A stretch of DNA of 64,000 nt from Nostoc sp. PCC 7107 (GTDB taxonomy: Bacteria > Cyanobacteriota > Cyanobacteriia > Cyanobacteriales > Nostocaceae): NCBI RefSeq assembly GCF_000316625.1, contig NC_019676.1:3056501-3120500 (forward strand), in the 5' to 3' direction. A model generated the notes under the pieces. That model was not told the DNA's origin and made no database searches. It worked only from the letters and a program-made list of their open reading frames with translations. Within the stretch, counting starts at the first letter, position 1; the number at the start of each line of letters is the position of its first letter. Positions 36,866 to 46,612 of the stretch are shown here, in pieces. The translations under genes and the position numbers were made by a program.

Positions 36866-37987
36866 ATGTTAATAAAGTTACTAAGTGAACGTTACCAGGT
36901 TGTGCAAGTTTTAAGTCAGGGAATATTTTGTAAAACCTACATGGTTGAAGACACACATCTTCCAAACCGTCCCACCTGCGTCGTCAAGCATTTTTTACCA
37001 AGTAGCGAAGTTTCTATTCCTGTAGAAATCCGCCGACGGCTATTTAACAGAGAAACACAAGCGCTGCAAAAACTCGGTGACTATGATTTAGTTCCCCATT
37101 TGTTGACTTATTTTGAAGATGACCAAGAATTCTACTTAGTGCAACAATTTATTGCAGGACATACTTTAAGTACAGAACTTCAGCCTGGTTACTGTTGGTC
37201 ACAGAGTAAAGTTATTCAACTCCTACAAGAAGTTTTAGAAATTCTCCATTTTGTTCATAGTCATGGGTTGATACATCGAGATGTCAAACCCAGCAATATT
37301 ATGCGCCGAATATCAGACAATCGCTTAGTTTTGATTGATTTTGGTGCTGTTAAACCAATTTTGACGCAATTAGTCAAAGGTAAAAAAAGTTTAGTGCCAA
37401 TTGAACAATCTACAATTGCGATCGGTACACCAGGATATATGCCTAGTGAACAACAACGTGGTAGACCAAGACCTAATAGTGATATCTATGCTTTAGGGAT
37501 GATTGCCATTCAAGCATTAACAGGGTTACATCCAACACAGTTACCAGAAAATCGCAAAACAGGTGAAATTGTTTGGCAACATTTAGCTAGTGTAAATGTT
37601 GAGTTAGCTGCGGTGATTAATAAAATGGTGTGTTATCACTTTCAAGATAGATATAAATCCGCAAAGGAAGTATTAGCAGCGCTGTTACCTTATATAAACA
37701 ATCAAGATGCTACGCTGCTATCAACTTTTTCGTCTCAAAATACATTATCTGCATTTAACTCTAACGCGTGCTTTCACAGTACGATATCAGCACCGCTTTT
37801 AGAAAAACAAACAAGTATTACTGAAACTTCTATTATTCCGAAAAAGTCTCCTTTATTAGTTGGATTAGTAATTGGTGTGGTTTCTGGTTTAATTTTGATG
37901 GTTGTTAGTTATTGGTCTTTGCAGATAATTTCACCAGAACCTAACACTCAAAATTCATTACCCACACCAAAAAAAATCAATCATTAA
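36866..37987 (+). CDS. Membrane-anchored Ser/Thr protein kinase
   Basis: The 373-residue protein has a Hanks-type kinase domain (about residues 9-280). Catalytic elements are Lys41 (VVKHF), HRDVKPSN with Asp139, DFG at 158-160 and the substrate loop GTPGYMPSEQ. The glycine loop is atypical (LSQGIFCKTY, with only one of the usual glycines). One transmembrane helix lies at about 333-353, and the final 20 residues would be outside the cytoplasm. No sensor domain is attached. The ATG at 36866 is preceded by an intergenic region shared with the PstS-like gene. Confidence 0.93.
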   Translation: MLIKLLSERYQVVQVLSQGIFCKTYMVEDTHLPNRPTCVVKHFLPSSEVSIPVEIRRRLFNRETQALQKLGDYDLVPHLLTYFEDDQEFYLVQQFIAGHTLSTELQPGYCWSQSKVIQLLQEVLEILHFVHSHGLIHRDVKPSNIMRRISDNRLVLIDFGAVKPILTQLVKGKKSLVPIEQSTIAIGTPGYMPSEQQRGRPRPNSDIYALGMIAIQALTGLHPTQLPENRKTGEIVWQHLASVNVELAAVINKMVCYHFQDRYKSAKEVLAALLPYINNQDATLLSTFSSQNTLSAFNSNACFHSTISAPLLEKQTSITETSIIPKKSPLLVGLVIGVVSGLILMVVSYWSLQIISPEPNTQNSLPTPKKINH

Positions 37988-38021
37988 GTTGATTGGAAAA
38001 AACACAAAATAACTCAGTGGT

Positions 38022-38162
38022 TTAAGAGCCAGAGTTTTGCATTATTTGCGATTGGTTATAGTTTGGCTGAGTACTGTCTCTGTGAATTAAAAATGCCACA
38101 ATTGCCAGCACAGTTAAATTAATAGCTAAAATGCCAATGGCACTCCATACCCAAATTTTCAT
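38022..38162 (-). CDS. 46-residue single-pass membrane peptide downstream of crtR
   Basis: The ATG at 38162 is preceded by GGAGG with 5-nt spacing, and the frame gives 46 residues: MKIWVWSAIGILAINLTVLA, then IVAFLIHRDS and a polar tail ending NSGS. Residues 3-26 form a single hydrophobic helix. It begins 16 nt after the crtR stop on the same strand, so it is likely co-transcribed. I do not recognise it; it could be a small photosynthetic-membrane subunit or a partner of the hydroxylase. Confidence 0.6.
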   Translation of the reverse strand: MKIWVWSAIGILAINLTVLAIVAFLIHRDSTQPNYNQSQIMQNSGS

Positions 38163-38178
38163 TTCAGCCTCCAAATTG

Positions 38179-39102
38179 TTATTCATCAGTTGGCTTGTGA
38201 TGATGAAACCTAATTCCTAAAAAAATGTCGTAAACAAATTCAAAAAAATCTTTCTTTTGCAATAATCCTGAAGTTTGATAACAGCCTTTTTCATCTAACA
38301 GAGGCTTCATCACATAATAGGCTGGTTGATAATTGTACCAAGGAATAGAAGGCCAAAGATGATGAATTAGGTGATAATTCTGCCCCATAATTAGGAGATT
38401 GAGAACTGGATTGGGGTAAACACGGGCATTTTTCCAGCGATCGCGCTCAACAAAAGGTCTATGTGGCAGATAATCAAAAAATAGCCCCAGTGCTATTCCA
38501 ACTATAAAGGCGGGAATAAACCAAAAATTGAGAATATAGCCTAAAAAGTTATACTGCACTGAAATATACACAATACTGACAACAATCAAGCGGCTAATGA
38601 ACCACTCCAATAGCTCATATTTACGCCAAAGTTGTCGCTGAAAGAAAAACACTTCATGGTATAAAAACCGCACAGCAATCAACCACAAAGGCCCGCCTGT
38701 AGAGACATAATGATCTGGGTCATCTTTGGGATGATTAACATGAGCGTGATGTTGTAAATGTACTCGTGTAAAGACCGGAAAAGCAAAAGCCAATATCAAC
38801 GCACTACCATGACCTAGCATCGCATTGATGATCCGGTTACGATGTGCAGACTGGTGACAAGCATCGTGAATAACTGAGCCAGAAGCATGTAAGGCTAAGG
38901 TGTTAATACAAAAGCATAACCAGTGTGGCCATTGCCACAGCCAGTAGCCTAAATTCGATAACACTAACATGGCTATAGCAGACAAAAAAATCAGCATTGT
39001 CGGGCTGAAATTACCAGGAGGCTCTAATAATTCCTTGGGCGGGATTTTCAAGACTTTTTGTTGTGCCTCCAACGCCAGCATTTCTGACTCCTTCTTTATC
39101 AA
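38179..39102 (-). CDS. crtR: Beta-carotene hydroxylase
   Basis: This is a membrane di-iron fatty-acid-hydroxylase-superfamily enzyme of 307 residues (300 if started at Met8, MLALEAQQ). The histidine boxes are HDACHQSAH, HLQHHAH and NYHLIHH, and there are about four hydrophobic segments. The sequence matches what I remember of cyanobacterial CrtR, which hydroxylates beta-rings to give zeaxanthin and related pigments. A small membrane peptide gene follows 16 nt downstream. Confidence 0.9.
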   Translation of the reverse strand: MIKKESEMLALEAQQKVLKIPPKELLEPPGNFSPTMLIFLSAIAMLVLSNLGYWLWQWPHWLCFCINTLALHASGSVIHDACHQSAHRNRIINAMLGHGSALILAFAFPVFTRVHLQHHAHVNHPKDDPDHYVSTGGPLWLIAVRFLYHEVFFFQRQLWRKYELLEWFISRLIVVSIVYISVQYNFLGYILNFWFIPAFIVGIALGLFFDYLPHRPFVERDRWKNARVYPNPVLNLLIMGQNYHLIHHLWPSIPWYNYQPAYYVMKPLLDEKGCYQTSGLLQKKDFFEFVYDIFLGIRFHHHKPTDE

Positions 39103-39516
39103 ACATTACGAATATACGATAAATATTAGTAAAAAATAAAGTTTGATAAAGTTTTGTATAGCAATTTCTTATGTAAACATCTGCTTCACAGCAGATGAAT
39201 AGCGCTATGATTCCAGACGAAACCCAAGTATTTGCTGATTGTTGGGGTGCGTCCACTCAGTTATTCAAGGGTAGAGAGAAAAAAATATTCCTGGGGAGAG
39301 AGGACATCAAGTTTAGTGTACGATAGCTATTCTGTTCTTGATTCCCAAGAAATAATCTCAAGGAAAAACTCAGCAATCATTCAAAAACCTTTCCTCAAAT
39401 CTACTCTTTATCTGCCCCTCGCTAACTGCTTAAATTGATTGATGTGGCAGTAACTGAATACAGCATCTCCTTTAATTTACGATGACTGCTTAACAAGCTC
39501 CCTAAAATCAGCCCTT
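39103..39516. other. Divergent region between crtR and pyk
   Basis: This region of about 414 bp should hold both promoters. No ORF with a plausible ribosome binding site, no tRNA and no strong hairpin were found. ACAGCAGATG words at 39183-39197 form a small local inverted pattern with CATCTGCTTC. Confidence 0.4.
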
Positions 39517-41283
39517 ATGCAATTAAGAGATTCTCTACGTCGGACAAAAATTGTCGCTACAATTGGCCCCGCTACCAGCAGCCCAGAAATGCTCAAGGCG
39601 ATTATTGAAGCAGGAGCAACAACGCTGCGCCTTAACTTCTCTCACGGTACTCATGCTGACCATCAGCGGAATATTCGCTTAATTCGGCAAACTGCTTTTG
39701 AACTTAATCAGCCAGTGGCAATTTTGCAAGACTTGCAAGGGCCAAAAATTCGCTTAGGGCGGTTTGAAAATGGGTCTATAGTTTTAGCAAAAGGCGATCG
39801 CTTTATCTTAACTAATCGCCAAGTTGTAGGCACACAGGATATTAGCTGCGTTACTTACGAATATTTAGCCGAAGAAGTCCCCACCGGAGCCAAAATTCTC
39901 CTCGATGATGGGCGAGTTGAAATGGTGGTGGAAGAAATTAATCGGGAAAAGGGTGATTTATGCTGTCGTGTGACAGTTGGTGGTAAGTTATCCAATAACA
40001 AAGGGGTAAACTTTCCTGGGGTATATCTGTCCATTAAAGCCATGACTGACAAAGACCGTGAAGATTTAACGTTCGGTCTAGACCAAGGCGTAGACTGGGT
40101 AGCACTTTCCTTTGTTCGCAACCCCCAAGATGTGATCGAAATCAAAGAACTGATTTCCAGCACCGGGAAGCAAGTCCCAGTCATAGCCAAAATTGAAAAG
40201 CATGAAGCCATTGAACAAATGGAAGCAATTCTGGCTTTGTGTGATGGTGTAATGGTGGCGAGAGGTGACTTAGGGGTAGAACTACCAGCCGAAGATGTTC
40301 CCATACTGCAAAAGCGGCTAATTTCCACCGCCAACCGCTTGGGAATTCCCATTATCACCGCCACCCAAATGTTAGATAGCATGGTGAGCAATCCTCGCCC
40401 TACCCGTGCAGAAGTATCAGACGTAGCCAACGCAATTTTAGATGGTACTGATGCAGTCATGCTTTCTAACGAAACTGCTGTGGGTAACTACCCAGTAGAA
40501 GCAGTTGCAACAATGGCCAGAATTGCTGAACGTATAGAACAAGAAGAACGGAACTCAGCCACACGCCAACTACGAGATAGTAGACGTTCCATTCCCAACG
40601 CCATCAGCCAAGCTGTAGGTCAAATTGCCGAAAATCTGGGCGCAGCTGCAATCATGACCTTAACCCAAACTGGGGCAACCGCGCGTAACGTATCCAAATT
40701 CCGTCCCCGTACACCAATTTTGGCTGTGACACCCCATGTAAACGTAGCCCGACAACTGCAATTGGTCTGGGGTGTGAAACCTTTACTAGTATTGGGTTTG
40801 CCTTCAACTGGTCAGACATTCCAAGCTGCAATCAACGTCGCCCAAGAGCATAAATTACTGTTTGAAGGCGATTTGGTGGTGATGACTGCGGGTACACTGC
40901 AAGGCGTTTCTGGTTCCACAGATTTAATTAAAGTTGAAGTAGTTACAGCTATATTGGGTCAAGGAATTGGACTAGGACAAGGTTCAGTGAGTGGTCGCGC
41001 TAGAGTTGCGTTAACAAGTACAGATGTCAGCAACTTTAACCCCGGCGATATCTTAGTAGCGCCTCGCACTGGTGCTGATTTTGTTGATGCGATTCGCAAA
41101 GCATCAGGGATTATTACTGAAGAAGAAAGCTTGACCTGTCACGCCGCTGTCATTGGCTTACGTCTCGGTGTCCCTGTGATTGTTGGTGTAAAAAAAGCCA
41201 CCCAAGTCATTCGTGATGGGGCAATTTTAACCTTGGATGTGCAACGAGGGTTAATTTACTCTGGCGTGGTGGGAACACCTTAA
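39517..41283 (+). CDS. pyk: Pyruvate kinase with C-terminal PEP-utilizer domain
   Basis: Pyruvate kinase makes pyruvate and ATP from PEP and ADP. The 588-residue protein has the catalytic barrel (TLRLNFSHGTH, DLQGPKIRLG, the lysine in AKIEKHEA, ATQMLDSM) and the regulatory alpha/beta domain (about 350-480). An extra 90-100 residues at the end resemble the PEP-utilising mobile domain, with TEEESLTCHAAVIGLRLGVP. This long type 1/II form is common in cyanobacteria and firmicutes. The ATG at 39517 fits. Confidence 0.96.
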   Translation: MQLRDSLRRTKIVATIGPATSSPEMLKAIIEAGATTLRLNFSHGTHADHQRNIRLIRQTAFELNQPVAILQDLQGPKIRLGRFENGSIVLAKGDRFILTNRQVVGTQDISCVTYEYLAEEVPTGAKILLDDGRVEMVVEEINREKGDLCCRVTVGGKLSNNKGVNFPGVYLSIKAMTDKDREDLTFGLDQGVDWVALSFVRNPQDVIEIKELISSTGKQVPVIAKIEKHEAIEQMEAILALCDGVMVARGDLGVELPAEDVPILQKRLISTANRLGIPIITATQMLDSMVSNPRPTRAEVSDVANAILDGTDAVMLSNETAVGNYPVEAVATMARIAERIEQEERNSATRQLRDSRRSIPNAISQAVGQIAENLGAAAIMTLTQTGATARNVSKFRPRTPILAVTPHVNVARQLQLVWGVKPLLVLGLPSTGQTFQAAINVAQEHKLLFEGDLVVMTAGTLQGVSGSTDLIKVEVVTAILGQGIGLGQGSVSGRARVALTSTDVSNFNPGDILVAPRTGADFVDAIRKASGIITEEESLTCHAAVIGLRLGVPVIVGVKKATQVIRDGAILTLDVQRGLIYSGVVGTP

Positions 41284-41467
41284 AAAAGGCAAAAGGTAAA
41301 AGGCAAAAGGCAAAATAACTAAGTAGGTAGGTGGAAAAATTTATAACTATGTCATTGCGTAGGCGGTAGCCTTCCCGTTCGCGTAGCGTTCCCGCAGGGT
41401 AGCAATTGCAAGGTTTTTAAGCTTTGTACATTTTGTTACATAGTTAGGTTTATTTGTGCCTACCTAC
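41284..41467. repeat. Short repeats after pyk
   Basis: The convergent spacer starts with AAAAGG-type tandem words (GGCAAAAGGTAAAAGG, GGCAAAAGGCAAAA). It continues with a G+C-rich dispersed repeat at about 41354-41410 (TGCGTAGGCGGTAGCC, CGTTCGCGTAGCG, CCCGCAGGG). Both are intergenic repeat types known from Nostocaceae. Confidence 0.55.
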
Positions 41468-42055
41468 TTACTCTGGTTGAGTTTCAAAGTTAACTCGTTC
41501 GTAAATCTGGCGATGGGGAATTTGGCAGTTAGCAGCAGCTAAATTTAAAACTCCATCTTCATCGTCAGTTTCTTTAAATAGCCAATTGCCATCAGGAGTT
41601 TTGCTAAACTGCTCAATGTGCAGTTGATATTGGTCAATTAAAATATATTCTTGAAATTCGGGAATGGAGCGATAATAAGTAAATTTATCACCTCTATCTC
41701 TACTACTAGTAGATTTAGAAAGCACTTCAAAAATAATGCTGGGATTTATTACTGTGTCTTTCCTTCCTGATTGAAAGACTGGTTCATCTTTGATGATGAG
41801 AACATCGGGATATGTGTATGCTTGGTAACGCGGAATCCAGAGACGCAAATCGCTTAAGAAAACTTCATAAGGCTGTGTTTGTAATCCTATTTCGAGTAAT
41901 CTACTAAGGTTGCGGATAATTCGATTATGATTAATTGAGCCTCCAGTCATTGGGATAATTTCTCCATCACGGTATTCACTGCGGCACTCAGCAGCCTCTT
42001 CGTGTGCCAAGTATTCCTCAGCGGAGTATTGACTGGGGGGAATCTGCACAACCAT
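41468..42055 (-). CDS. Uma2 family endonuclease (DUF820)
   Basis: The 195-residue protein belongs to the large cyanobacterial Uma2/DUF820 family with a PD-(D/E)XK nuclease-like fold. Typical pieces are SAEEYLAHEEAAECRSEY, the acidic YPDVLIIKDEP and SIIFEVLSKSTSSRDRGDK, holding candidate Asp, Glu and Lys residues. Many paralogues occur per genome, and the role is unknown, although an association with mobile DNA has been suggested. It is alone here. Confidence 0.88.
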   Translation of the reverse strand: MVVQIPPSQYSAEEYLAHEEAAECRSEYRDGEIIPMTGGSINHNRIIRNLSRLLEIGLQTQPYEVFLSDLRLWIPRYQAYTYPDVLIIKDEPVFQSGRKDTVINPSIIFEVLSKSTSSRDRGDKFTYYRSIPEFQEYILIDQYQLHIEQFSKTPDGNWLFKETDDEDGVLNLAAANCQIPHRQIYERVNFETQPE

Positions 42056-42343
42056 AAGATTTATTTACTCAGGTAACATTAGCCTCATTATAAATAGGGT
42101 AATGAGAGTTTTGCGATCGCTCGTGATGTTTCACCGCAAAGGATATATTTAATTGTTGAAGAGATGCGATCGCTTTTATATTGACGCTGAGACTTGCGCC
42201 ATCTATGCTAGTAAAGTTAAAAAATATAGATAAATACCTAGATTTGGTCAGATAAGTAGTCTGGGATGCGCTAGATAAAATGGAACAAGTAAAAGATATT
42301 ATAGAAGATTAATTATTAAATCTAGTAAGCTAAGTTTTCTAAT

Positions 42344-43483
42344 ATGGATACAAAAATAATTTCCATTTTTAACAATAAAGGCGGAGTTGGTAAAACAACT
42401 ACAATTTTCAACCTAAGTGCTTCATTAGCAGCAGCAGGAAAAAATGTTCTCATCATAGATTTTGATCCACAATGTAATCTTTCTTTAATAACAATTGGTT
42501 ATCAAGAATTAGCTAATTATCTTGAACAATCAACGCAATATCCTTTAGCTAGAACAATTAGAGCTTATGCCCAATCATATGTTCAAAATCAAATTCCCAA
42601 AGTTTATACTTATCGACCCAAGTATACTAACTTACTTTGCAGTCTTGAAAAAGGAAAAATTAATGAGCATGAAATATTTATGAAAGATAGTTTCTTTGAA
42701 AATCAAAATATCATTAAAAATCAAGTTATAGATGTAGTTTTAGGTGACTTTTGGCTGAATCGTCATGCAGATTCACTTGATGTAGGTAAAGACTTAACAT
42801 TAGGGATAGGTTTAAGAAGATTTTTAATTCCTTCTCTCTTAGTAAATACTCTTAAAGAAGAAGGAAAAGAATACGATTATGTATTAATTGATTTACCACC
42901 AGCATTCAATACACTTGTTCGGTCAGCCTTATACTGTTCAGACTATTTTCTAGTTCCTTGCACTGCTGATTTATTCTCAGCTTATTGTATTACTTTAATT
43001 GGCGCTATGTTGCCAAAGTTTATCGATGAGTGGAATTTAGGAGAACGTAGTTATAAAGAGTCGAATAGTTTTGATAATTTTATTCCATCAAAGGGTAAGC
43101 CAAAATTTGGTGGTTGGATTTACAATGGATTCGATAGTATTAAATTTACCTCGTTGCGTCAACGGAAAGAAACTGTTATTGATGAGATACATTTAAACAA
43201 TGTTCAAGAAAAAGTAGCAAATCAATTAATTCCACAATTGCGTGAGAAAATTCCCTATCAATGTGTGCCTGATTTTGTAGATTCAGAGCCGATAGCAAAA
43301 ATTGAAGATTTAAATAATGGAGCTAGTCATATTCAACACTTAAATCTTCCACTTAAATACTTAGCAATGACAAAAAAACCAAATAAAACTTCACGGAAAT
43401 GGTCAGACTCTCAGCAAGGTTTAATGGATAGAATGAATAAAGAATATGATTCTTTAGCGCAACATATAATTAATAAATTTTAA
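42344..43483 (+). CDS. Orphan ParA/MinD-like ATPase
   Basis: The 379-residue protein has the deviant Walker A motif KGGVGKTT preceded by SIFNN, and FDPQCNLS and LIDLPPAFNTLVRSAL as switch and Walker B-like regions. These define ParA-type ATPases that position DNA or protein cargo. No parB gene or parS-like site is next to it. There is a long non-standard insertion at about residues 55-160. It may come from a plasmid or phage; the local A+T content is higher than that of its neighbours. Confidence 0.82.
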   Translation: MDTKIISIFNNKGGVGKTTTIFNLSASLAAAGKNVLIIDFDPQCNLSLITIGYQELANYLEQSTQYPLARTIRAYAQSYVQNQIPKVYTYRPKYTNLLCSLEKGKINEHEIFMKDSFFENQNIIKNQVIDVVLGDFWLNRHADSLDVGKDLTLGIGLRRFLIPSLLVNTLKEEGKEYDYVLIDLPPAFNTLVRSALYCSDYFLVPCTADLFSAYCITLIGAMLPKFIDEWNLGERSYKESNSFDNFIPSKGKPKFGGWIYNGFDSIKFTSLRQRKETVIDEIHLNNVQEKVANQLIPQLREKIPYQCVPDFVDSEPIAKIEDLNNGASHIQHLNLPLKYLAMTKKPNKTSRKWSDSQQGLMDRMNKEYDSLAQHIINKF

Positions 43484-43817
43484 TTAGAGCTATTACTTTA
43501 AAATAAGTTTATTTTTTTCTTACACAATTCTGTAAGCCAATAATAAAGTTCTTTATTGGCAAAAGCTGAAAGTTTATTATTACGCAGCCTATTGTTTCTA
43601 AAGTTTTTTACCAGAAGCTAACTCATACATAAGCCGCTCTGAGTGACAAACAAGAAAGTTTTACTACTGAATGAGTATAAATGCTCTTTCAACTATAATT
43701 TAAAGCCGATCGCTCCCTCCCCCACCCCAGCAAAGCAAGTGCATCTTCTGATATTGGCTGTAAACACAACTATGTTGTTACGATAATTTCATATAAGATT
43801 TTTTAGATGTTGTAGCC
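43484..43817. other. Intergenic region, nothing recognisable
   Basis: The 334 bp between the ParA-like gene and mutS2 are A+T-rich. AATAAAGTTCTTTATTGG near 43541 forms a small hairpin-like word (CCAATAATAAAG / CTTTATTGG) and may end parA transcription. Confidence 0.35.
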
Positions 43818-46208
43818 TTGATCCAATCGGAAACTTTAGAACTACTAGAATGGCATCGTCTCTGCCAGCATTTGGCGACATTTGCGGCAACTAAGCTAGG
43901 GGCGATCGCATCAACTAATTTACAAATTCCTACATCACAGTCAGTCAGTGAGCAGTTATTAGCACAAACTAAAGAAGTTTACCAACTAGAAAGCCGTCTG
44001 GCTACAGGCTTATCTTTTGATGGTATTCAAGACATTGGTGATTCTATAGAACGCGCTGAACTCCGAGGGATTTTAGCTGGCGATGAATTACTCGCGATCG
44101 CCACTACTCTAGCGGGGGCGAGAAATTTACGGCGTGTAATTGATAACCAAGAAGATACACCAGTATTAACTGATTTAGTTGCAGATTTACGCACTTATCC
44201 AGAATTAGAACAGGAAATTCACCGTTGTATTGATGAACGTGGGATTGTAGCTGATCGCGCCAGCCAAAAATTAGGCGAAATCCGTGATGATTTGCGGCGA
44301 TTACGCAGTCAGATTAATCAAAAACTGCATAATATTTTACAAGCAAAATCGAATGCTGTTCAGGAACAGCTAATTACTCAACGCGGCGATCGCTTTGTTA
44401 TTCCCGTCAAAGCCAGCCACAAAGATGCTATCCCCGGTATTGTTCATGATAGTTCTACCAGTGGTGTGACTCTGTACGTGGAACCTAGTTCTATCGTGCC
44501 AATGGGTAATCAATTGCGGCAAACGCTGAAACGAGAACAAGCAGAAGAAGAAGCAGTGCGGCGCATTTTAACTGAGCAAGTCGCAGCCGTCACCCCGGAT
44601 TTAGAAAGGCTATTAGCAATTGTGACTACCCTCGATTTAGCGGCGGCGCGATCGCGTTATAGTTACTGGCTAAAAGCGAATCCTCCCAGATTTATCAACC
44701 GTGAAGAACAAGAAATTGTGACTTTACGTCAGTTGCGTCACCCGTTGTTAATTTGGCAGCAACAGCATGAGCAAGGACACTCAGTAATTCCGGTAGATTT
44801 ATTGATTAGTCCCCATATCAAGGTAGTAACAATTACCGGGCCGAACACTGGGGGAAAAACTGTCACCTTAAAAACTCTTGGTTTAGCAGCATTAATGGCG
44901 AAAGTGGGTTTATTCATCCCCGCCCGCGAACCCGTGGAAATGCCCTGGTTTGACCAGATATTAGCAGATATCGGGGATGAACAATCTCTCCAGCAAAGTT
45001 TATCGACATTTTCTGGGCATATTCGCCGCATCAGCCGGATTTTGAATGCTTTAGAACATGAAGTAGAAAATCAACCCAACTCCTTAGTTTTACTCGACGA
45101 AGTAGGTGCAGGTACAGATCCAGCCGAGGGTAGCGCCTTAGCGATCGCACTTTTGCAACACTTAGCAGAACACGCCCAGTTAACAATTGCCACAACTCAC
45201 TTTGGGGAACTCAAAGCTCTAAAATACGAAGATGCGCGGTTTGAAAATGCCTCGGTAGAATTTGATGAAGCTACTTTGTCGCCCACCTATCGTTTGCTGT
45301 GGGGAATTCCAGGACGTTCTAACGCTTTAGCAATCGCTCTGCGTTTAGGCTTAAAACCAGAAGTAGTAGAAAATGCCAAAACTCAAGTAGGCGAAGCATC
45401 AGACGAAGTTAACCAAGTAATTGCCGGGTTAGAAGCCCAACGCCGTCGCCAAGAAACCAAAGCCGCAGAAGCCCAAAAACTCTTGCAGCAAGCGGAACGG
45501 TTATACAAAGAAGTTTCTGACAAAGCCGCATCCTTAGAAGAACGGGAAAAATCATTGCGGGTTTCCCAGGAAGTTGCAGTACAACAGGCGATCGCGCAAG
45601 CCAAAGGAGAGATAGCCCAAGTCATTCGCCGCTTGCAGCAAGGTACACCCACAGCCCAAGATGCTCAACAAGCCACCAATGCTTTAAATCAGATTACCCA
45701 AAAATACCAGCCAGCCGCCGCAGCTAAACCCAAAGTGGGCTTTATGCCAAAAGTAGGCGATCGCATCCGCATTTCCCAATTTGGGCAAACTGCCGAAGTT
45801 TTAACCGCCCCCGATGAGGATGGAGAGTTAAATGTGCGCTTCGGCATTATGAAAATGACAGTGAAATTGCCAGACATCGAATCTCTCGATGGGCAAAAAG
45901 CTGAACCCATTGTCAAACAAAAACCAACACCAACACCAACGACTCCCCCACCCCAAGCCGCACCCGCCATTCGTACTTCTAAAAATACAGTCGATTTACG
46001 AGGTAAGCGGGTAGCCGATGCCGAAATTGAATTAGACAAAGCCATTTCCGAAGCCAATGGCCCCATTTGGATTATTCACGGACACGGTACAGGGAAACTA
46101 AGGCTAGGTGTTCACGCCTTTTTGCGGCAACATCCTAGAGTCAGCAGTTACGAACCAGCCGAATCAGCTGATGGTGGTAGTGGTGTGACAATTGCTCAAA
46201 TTTCTTAA
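43818..46208 (+). CDS. mutS2: MutS2 endonuclease/ATPase with Smr domain
   Basis: The 796-residue length is normal for MutS2. It has a MutS-type ATPase with GPNTGGKT (about residues 341-348) and LLDEVGAGTDPAEG, a long coiled coil (about 520-610), and a C-terminal Smr nuclease domain (VDLRGKRV, IIHGHGTGKLR at about 715-796). The N-terminal mismatch-recognition domain of MutS is absent. MutS2 suppresses recombination and, in some bacteria, rescues collided ribosomes. Translation appears to start at TTG 43818, since no in-frame ATG is close. Confidence 0.95.
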   Translation: MIQSETLELLEWHRLCQHLATFAATKLGAIASTNLQIPTSQSVSEQLLAQTKEVYQLESRLATGLSFDGIQDIGDSIERAELRGILAGDELLAIATTLAGARNLRRVIDNQEDTPVLTDLVADLRTYPELEQEIHRCIDERGIVADRASQKLGEIRDDLRRLRSQINQKLHNILQAKSNAVQEQLITQRGDRFVIPVKASHKDAIPGIVHDSSTSGVTLYVEPSSIVPMGNQLRQTLKREQAEEEAVRRILTEQVAAVTPDLERLLAIVTTLDLAAARSRYSYWLKANPPRFINREEQEIVTLRQLRHPLLIWQQQHEQGHSVIPVDLLISPHIKVVTITGPNTGGKTVTLKTLGLAALMAKVGLFIPAREPVEMPWFDQILADIGDEQSLQQSLSTFSGHIRRISRILNALEHEVENQPNSLVLLDEVGAGTDPAEGSALAIALLQHLAEHAQLTIATTHFGELKALKYEDARFENASVEFDEATLSPTYRLLWGIPGRSNALAIALRLGLKPEVVENAKTQVGEASDEVNQVIAGLEAQRRRQETKAAEAQKLLQQAERLYKEVSDKAASLEEREKSLRVSQEVAVQQAIAQAKGEIAQVIRRLQQGTPTAQDAQQATNALNQITQKYQPAAAAKPKVGFMPKVGDRIRISQFGQTAEVLTAPDEDGELNVRFGIMKMTVKLPDIESLDGQKAEPIVKQKPTPTPTTPPPQAAPAIRTSKNTVDLRGKRVADAEIELDKAISEANGPIWIIHGHGTGKLRLGVHAFLRQHPRVSSYEPAESADGGSGVTIAQIS

Positions 46209-46612
46209 GCTCAATCAGATTAGCTAAAAATTGTGTAAAAGCAATTGTGCGATCGCTAACTTCTATCAACTTTGACAATCTTAAATGCTTGGCTCAAGCT
46301 ATCAAAAAGTCTCAGGAAATTTGGATATTCTTGCTATTTTTTTGGAAAATTTCTGCTAGTAGAGATTGTCAAAGCAAAAATAGCGATCACTTATTTATCT
46401 CACCCCAAAATTATCTTTCTACTGGATTATCTCAGCCTTAACTAGTCAGTTATTCACAAGAAAATCTTTCTTTCCCTGTTCCCTCTTTTCCATGTTTTAT
46501 TTTTCTCTAACGATAACCTGAAACATCTTTGTAGTTACTTGCCAAAAAACCGCTGCAAATCACCTCACAATTTGATACCCTAGCTAGAACAGTTTTGATA
46601 AAAGTTAACAGC
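46209..46612. other. Intergenic region upstream of guaB3
   Basis: No gene is supported in these 404 bp. TTGACAATC (46271) and GATTGTCAA (46366) form an inverted pair about 90 bp apart. A GCGATCGC octamer is at 46250. The guaB3 promoter is presumably in the last 150 bp. Confidence 0.35.

Noticed and set aside
39011-39256. 81-codon minus-strand frame overlapping the crtR start
   Set aside because: It is out of frame with crtR and has no domain; it looks like a chance frame.
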